From: Myxococcales bacterium
GTDB taxonomy: Bacteria; Myxococcota_A; UBA9160; SMWR01
Direction of reading: 5' to 3'
DNA: 7,000 nt
NCBI GenBank assembly: GCA_022571825.1
Contig: JACZXC010000151.1
Location: forward strand, 1 to 7,000
Shown here piece by piece: positions 1-4,641 of this stretch (position 1 is its first letter; every line of letters begins with the position of its first letter). The position numbers and the translations under genes were made by a program. Under the pieces are notes generated by a model that saw only the letters and a program-made list of their open reading frames with translations, made no database searches and was not told where the DNA came from.

Positions 1-473
1 CTGCCCGCGTCCCTGGCGCGCACGACTTGAACGAGCGCCGCCACCAGGACGAACAGGAAGAGCGTTTCGGTCCACAGGTAGTGCGAGAAGGCGATCAACG
101 TGGGATGAAACGCCACGATCGCGGCCGCGACGATTCCGACCCGGTGGCCGACGCCTCCACTCCAGCACGCGGCCGCGCGCCGGCCGAGCCAGTAGACCAT
201 CGGCACCAGTGCCGTCGACAGCAGAACCTGGGTGAATCTCGCACCGGCTGCGCCGAGCCCGAGCTCGAAGTGGGCGCCGAGGAACGCCACGTAGCCGGGG
301 GGCCAGCGGAGTTTCCGGGAGAAGACGCCTCGCTCGGCGAGATCTCGGGCGAACCGGAAATATGTACACTCGTCGCCGAAGCACTCGAGGTCCCGGGCGT
401 AGATCCAGGCGAGCCATCGCAGGGCGAACGCACAGACGATGACGACGACGAGTGCCTTGCGTGCGCGCGCCAC
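1..473 (-). CDS. GT39/ArnT-like membrane glycosyltransferase, N-terminal part (runs off left edge)
   Basis: The visible 157 residues look like the start of a GT-C fold glycosyltransferase of the PMT/ArnT (GT39) group. These are inner-membrane enzymes that move sugars from polyprenyl-phosphate carriers to lipid or protein acceptors. A first membrane helix (about residues 6-24) is followed by a loop with GDECTYFRFARDL (33-45), where the acidic D34/E35 pair matches the conserved catalytic loop of this fold. Then come WPPGY (57-61) and further hydrophobic helices at about 81-97, 111-129 and 136-150. The HYLWTET segment (131-137) resembles the conserved T-E motif after the fourth helix. The start is GTG at 473: an in-frame TAG lies 15 codons upstream and no ATG is available between. 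No strong ribosome binding site is visible. The C-terminal half lies outside the window, so donor and acceptor cannot be named. The reading frame is conserved-looking and hydrophobic, unlike the long competing frames here, which are Ser/Arg/Pro-rich. Confidence 0.8.
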   Translation of the reverse strand, partial: MARARKALVVVIVCAFALRWLAWIYARDLECFGDECTYFRFARDLAERGVFSRKLRWPPGYVAFLGAHFELGLGAAGARFTQVLLSTALVPMVYWLGRRAAACWSGGVGHRVGIVAAAIVAFHPTLIAFSHYLWTETLFLFVLVAALVQVVRARDAG

Positions 474-543
474 GACAGTGCGATCATAACCTGGGCCGGC
501 TCCGTCGAACTCTGCCTATCCGGTTCGCTCCTCCCCCTGATCC

Positions 544-563
544 GGGCTGACACAACGGGCTGA
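544..563. repeat. Short direct repeat, GGGCTGA twice with a 6-bp spacer
   Basis: The 7-mer GGGCTGA occurs at 544-550 and 557-563, separated by CACAAC. It lies about 30 bp upstream of the transposase relic, so it could be part of the left end of the decayed insertion sequence. No matching inverted copy was seen between the relic and the tetR start, so the element's ends cannot be defined. The repeat is real, but its link to the insertion sequence is only a guess. Confidence 0.3.
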
Positions 564-570
564 GATTCTG

Positions 571-587
571 GCTCCCGAGCAGGGAGT
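571..587 (+). promoter_or_regulatory. Hairpin covering the transposase relic's ribosome binding site
   Basis: CTCCC (572-576) and GGGAG (582-586) form a 5-bp stem with a 5-nt loop, extendable by one G-U pair. The right arm is the purine-rich Shine-Dalgarno sequence, 5 nt before the ATG at 592. In RNA this stem would hide the ribosome binding site. Sequestering the transposase start in this way is a known means by which some insertion sequences limit expression. Here the gene is already broken, so this is a leftover rather than a working control. Confidence 0.4.
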
Positions 588-591
588 CCGG

Positions 592-835
592 ATGCGATTT
601 CCGCCGACGCTTCTGGAGTTCCGAGCCCAGTTCCGGGATGACGTTGATGGCTGGGCGTACCTACGCCAGGCCCGCTGGTCGCGTGGGTTCGTGTGCCCGC
701 GCTGCGGGGGCCGGCGAACTCCTGGCAAGCGGGAGTCTCCAGCACCGTGCATGCCGGGTTCAGAGCTCGGTCACCGCGGGGACCGTGTTCCATGGGACCC
801 GCGTCCCGCTTCGAGTGTGGTTCCTGGGGTTCCTA
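592..835 (+). pseudogene. Decayed IS1595/ISXO2-like transposase, N-terminal fragment
   Basis: The first 42 codons from ATG 592 read MRFPPTLLEFRAQF, then WAYLRQARWSRGFVCPRCGG. This matches the N-terminal zinc-ribbon region of IS1595-family (ISXO2-like) transposases, with the Cys pair C35/C38. At about 712-722 the homology moves to the next frame, where it continues as LLASGSLQHRACR, then SSVTAGTVFHGTRVPLRVWF up to about 835. That stretch is the family's hallmark after the zinc ribbon. So there is at least one frameshift. The second Cys pair of the ribbon is reduced to a single Cys (codon 752-754), which suggests a further small deletion. The catalytic DDE domain, which should follow for some 200 residues, is missing: the frame ends at a stop at 887-889 and the tetR gene begins at 930. 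This is a dead relic. The surrounding 474-929 contains no other gene I can support. Confidence 0.8.
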
Positions 836-885
836 CCCCCAACTCAGGGCGGAGCCAATCGGATCGGCAGACGTCATTCAACCCC

Positions 886-915
886 TTGACCACCCGACGA
901 TTTCTGAGGTAAACA
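886..915 (+). promoter_or_regulatory. Candidate promoter for the tetR-P450-membrane protein unit
   Basis: TTGACC (886-891) is a near-consensus -35. TAAACA (910-915), 18 bp further on, matches the -10 consensus at only three positions. If used, transcription would start around 921-923, leaving fewer than 10 nt before the ATG at 930. The mRNA would then be almost leaderless, which fits the absence of a Shine-Dalgarno sequence at a normal distance (the only GAGG is at 906-909, too far upstream). The evidence is weak and the organism's promoter consensus is unknown. Confidence 0.3.
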
Positions 916-925
916 AACGTTCATT
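912..925. promoter_or_regulatory. Candidate TetR operator, imperfect palindrome
   Basis: An AACGTT core (916-921) is flanked symmetrically by AA (912-913) and TT (924-925) with two unpaired bases on each side. It overlaps the candidate -10 and lies just before the tetR start, where autorepressing TetR-family regulators usually bind. It is also AT-richer than its surroundings. The symmetry is short and imperfect, so this is a suggestion only. Confidence 0.3.
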
Positions 926-929
926 CGCC

Positions 930-1604
930 ATGCCGAACGCCGCGGCCACTGCGAGCCGACCGCTTCGCGCTCCGAGCCGTCCTGCCCGAGAGCGGATCCT
1001 CGATGCTGCCGAAGCGCTCTTCGCCGAGGGCGGCCTGGCCGGCACCTCGATACGCGACATCGCCCTCCGGGTGGGAGTCACCCCGGGGAGCCTTTATAAC
1101 CACTTTGCGGGCAAACAGGCGATCTACCAGGCCGTCCTCGAGCGAGGCATCCGGCCGTTCTTTGGATTGATGGATCAGCTGGCCCGGGGCGAGCAGACGG
1201 CCGATGCCGCCGACGAAATCATCGGCGCCATCATGCGACACCTCGGCCAGCACCCACGGCTCCCGCGTCTGATCCAGCACGAGGCGCTGACGGGGGCGGC
1301 TCATCTGACCCGCCTGGCCGAGGAATGGATCCGCCCCCTGATGTCCGTGGGCATCGCGGAAATTGAACGCGAGCCCGACTCGCCCTGGGACCCCGACGAG
1401 TTCCCCCTGGTGATCGCGGCCTGGGTCCAGCTCATCTTCGGTCATTTCACCTTGTCGCCGCTGCTGCTGAGGGACGTCGCCCCCGACGATCCGCTCTCGG
1501 AAGCGGGCCTGGAACGCCAAACCCGGTTCCTGCGCAAGTTCGTTCGCATCCTGATGCGGGCGCGAACGCCCCGTGAAGGGACCCCGGAGGATCCTCCGCG
1601 ATGA
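930..1604 (+). CDS. TetR/AcrR-family transcriptional regulator
   Basis: A 224-residue protein of typical family length. Residues 19-72 are the N-terminal TetR DNA-binding domain: ARERILDAAEALFAEGG (helix 1), TSIRDIALRVGV (helix 2), and TPGSLYNHFAGK (51-62), which carries the recognition helix and its Y-x-H-F signature. The remaining 150 residues are a helical ligand-binding and dimerisation region, too variable to predict a ligand. ATG 930 is chosen because the domain starts 19 residues later, as is usual. An upstream extension of the frame to 693 would read through the transposase relic out of its coding frame, so it is rejected. The stop overlaps the P450 start in ATGA, so the two genes are surely co-transcribed. 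Family members usually repress their own promoter and release it on binding a small molecule. The likely target here is this operon, and a P450 substrate or product is a plausible inducer; that is inference. Confidence 0.94.
   Translation: MPNAAATASRPLRAPSRPARERILDAAEALFAEGGLAGTSIRDIALRVGVTPGSLYNHFAGKQAIYQAVLERGIRPFFGLMDQLARGEQTADAADEIIGAIMRHLGQHPRLPRLIQHEALTGAAHLTRLAEEWIRPLMSVGIAEIEREPDSPWDPDEFPLVIAAWVQLIFGHFTLSPLLLRDVAPDDPLSEAGLERQTRFLRKFVRILMRARTPREGTPEDPPR
1585..1598. promoter_or_regulatory. Perfect 14-bp palindrome covering the P450 ribosome binding site
   Basis: CGGAGGATCCTCCG is a perfect palindrome centred between 1591 and 1592. Its left arm contains GGAGG (1586-1590), a consensus Shine-Dalgarno sequence 10 nt before the P450 ATG at 1601. 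In RNA the arms can pair as a 5-bp GC-rich stem around a GAUC loop and so mask that site. The palindrome lies inside the last codons of tetR, so ribosomes finishing tetR would open it, which would couple P450 translation to tetR translation. It could instead be a DNA operator. The palindrome itself is certain; its role is inferred. Confidence 0.55.
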
Positions 1605-2833
1605 AGCTCTCTGACGTCGACCTCAACGACCTCGATCTATTCGAGCGGCACACCCCCCACGAAATGTTCGCGCTGCTTCGCCGAGAGGCCCCCGTGTACT
1701 GGCACCCCGAGAGTGATGGGCCGGGCTACTGGGCCATCACGAAATATCAGGACATGAAGTGGATCTCGAAGAACCCTCAGCTCTTCTCGTCTGCAAAGAT
1801 GGGAATCCTGCGTCGCGATCCGACGCCGGAGTCGCTCCCGTTGATCCAGAACATCCTGATCAACATGGACCCGCCCCAGCACCGCCACTATCGGGCCCTG
1901 GTGAATCAGGCGTTCCGTCCTCGCCTGATCAGCTGCTTGCAGCCGCAGATTCGAGACATCGTGACGCGTATCATCGACGGGGTGATCGAGAGGGGGGAGT
2001 GCGACTTCGTGGAGGACGTCGCCGCCATCCTCCCGATGGAGGTGATCTGCGAGATGATGGGGGTGCCCAAAGAGGACCGCCGTCGCATCTACAAGATCGG
2101 GAACAGCATGGTGGGCCACGACGACCCGGAGCTTCAAGAAGATGGCGTGAGCTCCGACGACATGGAGGCGGCGGAAGCCTTCGGTGAGATGTTCATGTAC
2201 GCAGACCACCTGATGAAGAAGGCGAAGGAGAGCCCCAGCGAAGACCTGGCCACGGCGCTGGTGAACGCCGAGGTCGAGGGCCACAAGCTCTCGGAAGACG
2301 AGTTCCGGTTCTTCTTCCTGCTGCTCCTGGTGGCGGGCAACGAGACCACGCGCACGGTCACCACCAACGGCATGATCGCCCTCATCGAGAATCCCGATCA
2401 GCTGGCCCTGCTGGAAGAGGACCCGTCGCTGGTGAACAGCGCGGTCGAAGAGATTCTGCGCTATGCGCCGGCGGTCCACTCCTTCCGACGCCAGGCGATG
2501 GAAGACACGGAGATTCGCGGCCAGAAGATCCGCGCCGACGACAAGCTGATGCTCTGGTACCCCTCGGTGAACCGCGACGAGGAGATCTTCGCGGATCCCG
2601 ATCGTTTCGACGTCCGCCGGCGCCCCAACGACCATCTGGCCTTCGGAATCGGCGAACACTACTGTCTGGGCGCAACCCTGGCGCGCCTGGAGCTGCGCGA
2701 GATCTTCCGAGGCATCGTGACGCGTTTCCGAGACATGGAGATGGCCGCGCCGCCCCGACGCCTGAGATCAAACTTCATCAACGGCGTGAAGGAGATGCGC
2801 GTGCGCTTCCGGGCGGAGGCGGTCGCGGCCTGA
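1601..2833 (+). CDS. Cytochrome P450 (soluble bacterial class I type)
   Basis: A 410-residue haem-thiolate monooxygenase, full length for soluble bacterial P450s. It would insert one oxygen atom from O2 into an organic substrate, using electrons from a ferredoxin and its reductase. All hallmarks are present. The C-helix region is NMDPPQHRHYR (88-98). The I-helix oxygen-activation motif is AGNETT (245-250), with E248/T249 as the acid-alcohol pair. The K-helix ExxR is E284-R287. The haem loop is FGIGEHYCLG (348-357), with C355 as the iron ligand. There is no signal peptide or membrane anchor, so it is cytoplasmic. The style of the I-helix and haem motifs recalls the CYP124/125/142 group of lipid and sterol side-chain hydroxylases, but substrate cannot be read from sequence, and a family assignment needs alignment. 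It overlaps tetR by 4 bp (ATGA) and the next gene by 4 bp (CTGA). No ferredoxin, reductase or biosynthetic genes are nearby, so the redox partner must be encoded elsewhere. Confidence 0.97.
   Translation: MKLSDVDLNDLDLFERHTPHEMFALLRREAPVYWHPESDGPGYWAITKYQDMKWISKNPQLFSSAKMGILRRDPTPESLPLIQNILINMDPPQHRHYRALVNQAFRPRLISCLQPQIRDIVTRIIDGVIERGECDFVEDVAAILPMEVICEMMGVPKEDRRRIYKIGNSMVGHDDPELQEDGVSSDDMEAAEAFGEMFMYADHLMKKAKESPSEDLATALVNAEVEGHKLSEDEFRFFFLLLLVAGNETTRTVTTNGMIALIENPDQLALLEEDPSLVNSAVEEILRYAPAVHSFRRQAMEDTEIRGQKIRADDKLMLWYPSVNRDEEIFADPDRFDVRRRPNDHLAFGIGEHYCLGATLARLELREIFRGIVTRFRDMEMAAPPRRLRSNFINGVKEMRVRFRAEAVAA
2815..2819 (+). promoter_or_regulatory. Ribosome binding site supporting a CTG start at 2830
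   Basis: GGAGG at 2815-2819 lies inside the last P450 codons, 10 nt before CTG 2830. This is the same spacing as the GGAGG before the P450 ATG. It decides the start of the following gene: the frame has no ATG, GTG or TTG between this site and TTG 3016, which lies within the conserved coding region and far too late. Confidence 0.55.
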
Positions 2834-4641
2834 AGGAGTACGTCGAGCGCCTCGCGGCGGGTCTCGCGCTCGTCCTGGCACTGGTCGCGATCACCCAGCC
2901 GCCCGCGGACGGATCGGATCTCTGGTGGCACCTGGCCGTCGGCCGTCTGATCTGGACCGGCGGCGAGATTCCCGCCGTCGATAGCCTGTCCTACACGTTT
3001 CAAGGTCACGAGTGGTTGAACCACGAATGGCTGTGGGACGTGGTCTTCTGGCGCGCCTACCAGCTGCATCCCGACGCCGCGGCCTGGCTGAACTATGCGA
3101 TCGTGTGCGCAATCTTTGCCCTTGTGTTCGCAGGCACCCGGCACGCCTGTGGCCGGGGCTCCGAGTGGAACGCCGGGCTCGCCTGCCTGTTGGCGGCCTT
3201 CGTATCCCGGGGCTTCCTCGACGTTCGCCCTCACCTGATCACCCTGCTGTTCACGGCAATCCTGCTCCGGACGCACCGGCGGCGCTGGGCGCCGTGGCTA
3301 TGGCCCCCCCTGGTCGCGCTCTGGGCCAATCTCCATGCCGGTTACCCCTTCGGTGTGGGAGTGATCGCGCTGATCGTGCTGCTTCGGACTCTGGAGACCC
3401 GCCAGAGGGCCGGGAAGTGGGTGTGGGAGCGGGGTCTGTGGCTGGGCGTCGCGTTCTCGGCGCTGGCGATGCTGGCGAATCCGTGGGGTGCGGGACTGCT
3501 GGCCTATCCCCTGGAATACCTCCAGCCCCAATCGCCCTTCCGGACCATCAGCGAGTGGCAAGCCCCGCCCTGGGGGTGGGATCCGCGGGGGTTCGAGGGT
3601 CGCTTCTGGTGGTTTGCACTGCTCGCCGCTCTCGGGCTGCGGGCGGGTTGGCGGCGAGAACGCGAGCTCGTCGCCCTCAGCCTGGTGACGTTTGCGATGG
3701 CGGTGACTTCGCGGCGCTTCATTCCGCTGTTCGCCGTCACGGCGGCACCCCTTTTGGGACTCCTCTTCCGCGACGTCGGCGCCCGCTGGCCCAACCGCAT
3801 GCCGCGGCTCGTGCCCGCCATCGCGGGTCTCGGGATCGCCACCGTGCTCGTGACCGGCGTGCGTCTGGTCCCGCGCTTCCTCGACCGCTGGACCCGCGCG
3901 GACACGTACCCGGAGGCGGCGATCCAGGTGCTGAACCAACTGGGGCCTCCTCGGCGCGTGTTCAACGACTACGTCTGGGGCGGCTACATCCTGCTCCACG
4001 CCCCCGAGGCCCAGGTCTTCATCGACCAGCGCGCGAATACGGTCTACGACGCGTCGATCCTGCGCGCCTACCGCTTCCTGATCGCGGGGAAGGCTGGATT
4101 ACACGATCAGCTGTCGAACTATGGTGCGGATGTAGCCCTGGTCCGAACCGGCTCGCCCGTCGCCGCGGGCCTGCGCCGGGGGCCTGGTCCCTGGATCGTC
4201 GTCTATTCGGATTCGTTGGCCACGATTCTGTTGCCCCCCGACTCGCCGTTTCGCGGGAAGGCCAGGCCTCCCCAGAACCATCCCGACGCGCTCATCTATC
4301 GCGCCGAGCTGGCGGAGCAGCGGGGCAACTACGCCGGCGCCGCGGGCCTGCTGGACCGGGCCCGCGAACAAGACCCCCTGCTGATGCGGGTCTACGCGAG
4401 GCTCGCCAGAGTCCGCGCGAGCGTCGGCGACGCCCGGGGTGTGGCCCGGAGCATCGAACGCGGACTGCGGGTGCAGCCGCGGCGGAGGGACTTCCTGCGG
4501 CAGGCCGAGGCACGCGCCTACGAGAGCATGGGAGAGCCGGAGCTCGCGCTGCGGGCCCTCGCCCAGGTGAGCCTGCGCGGTCCCTTCGACGATCGCCGGA
4601 GCATCGATCGCTGGATCCGCCGGCTCAGAGAGAGCCAGTGA
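2830..4641 (+). CDS. GT-C-like polytopic membrane protein with C-terminal TPR-like region
   Basis: About 603 residues if it starts at CTG 2830. The N-terminus has a membrane helix (about 8-22), then DLWWHLAVGRLI (30-41), an Asp at 51 in IPAVDSLSYTF, and NHEWLWD (64-70). This pattern is common at the start of a widespread, poorly characterised family of bacterial membrane proteins related to GT-C glycosyltransferases. Further helices lie at about 86-102, 116-126, 136-146, 173-187, 204-218, 259-273, 280-292, 298-313 and 328-346. Conserved-looking loops are ANLHAGYPFG (166-175), NPWG (217-220), EWQAP (242-246), FNDYVWGGY (378-386) and FIDQRANTVYD (397-407). Residues about 486-582 form Ala/Arg/Leu-rich helical pairs resembling degenerate TPRs. 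It probably transfers or handles a lipid-linked sugar at the inner membrane, but no reaction can be assigned. The CTG start is unusual: it overlaps the P450 stop (CTGA) and has a GGAGG 10 nt upstream. Starting at TTG 3016 would delete the conserved N-terminus. Confidence 0.85.
   Translation: MKEYVERLAAGLALVLALVAITQPPADGSDLWWHLAVGRLIWTGGEIPAVDSLSYTFQGHEWLNHEWLWDVVFWRAYQLHPDAAAWLNYAIVCAIFALVFAGTRHACGRGSEWNAGLACLLAAFVSRGFLDVRPHLITLLFTAILLRTHRRRWAPWLWPPLVALWANLHAGYPFGVGVIALIVLLRTLETRQRAGKWVWERGLWLGVAFSALAMLANPWGAGLLAYPLEYLQPQSPFRTISEWQAPPWGWDPRGFEGRFWWFALLAALGLRAGWRRERELVALSLVTFAMAVTSRRFIPLFAVTAAPLLGLLFRDVGARWPNRMPRLVPAIAGLGIATVLVTGVRLVPRFLDRWTRADTYPEAAIQVLNQLGPPRRVFNDYVWGGYILLHAPEAQVFIDQRANTVYDASILRAYRFLIAGKAGLHDQLSNYGADVALVRTGSPVAAGLRRGPGPWIVVYSDSLATILLPPDSPFRGKARPPQNHPDALIYRAELAEQRGNYAGAAGLLDRAREQDPLLMRVYARLARVRASVGDARGVARSIERGLRVQPRRRDFLRQAEARAYESMGEPELALRALAQVSLRGPFDDRRSIDRWIRRLRESQ
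4622..4636. terminator. Small hairpin at the convergent gene junction (doubtful terminator)
   Basis: GGCTC (4622-4626) and GAGCC (4632-4636) form a 5-bp stem with a 5-nt AGAGA loop in the tail-to-tail overlap; the left arm overlaps the first bases of the kinase stop codon. It has the position expected of a shared bidirectional terminator but lacks a T-tract on either side, so intrinsic termination is doubtful. Confidence 0.2.

Noticed and set aside
27..563. Plus-strand open frame of 178 codons
   Set aside because: Its product is rich in Glu, Arg, Asp and Gly with no recognisable domain. It is antisense to the minus-strand frame that shows clear GT39-like membrane helices and motifs.
95..793. 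Minus-strand open frame of 232 codons
   Set aside because: Ser/Pro/Arg-rich composition typical of a GC-rich shadow frame. It competes with the glycosyltransferase frame and runs antisense to the transposase relic.
693..929. N-terminal extension of the TetR protein from 693
   Set aside because: It reads the transposase relic in a third, non-homologous frame; the TetR domain starts normally from ATG 930.
1637..2659. Minus-strand open frame of 340 codons opposite the P450
   Set aside because: Antisense shadow of a clear P450; rich in His, Val and Arg with no recognisable motif.
3016..3018. TTG 3016 as the start of the membrane protein
   Set aside because: Conserved-looking sequence (DLWWHLAVG, IPAVDSLSYTF) lies upstream in the same frame, and there is no ribosome binding site before this TTG.
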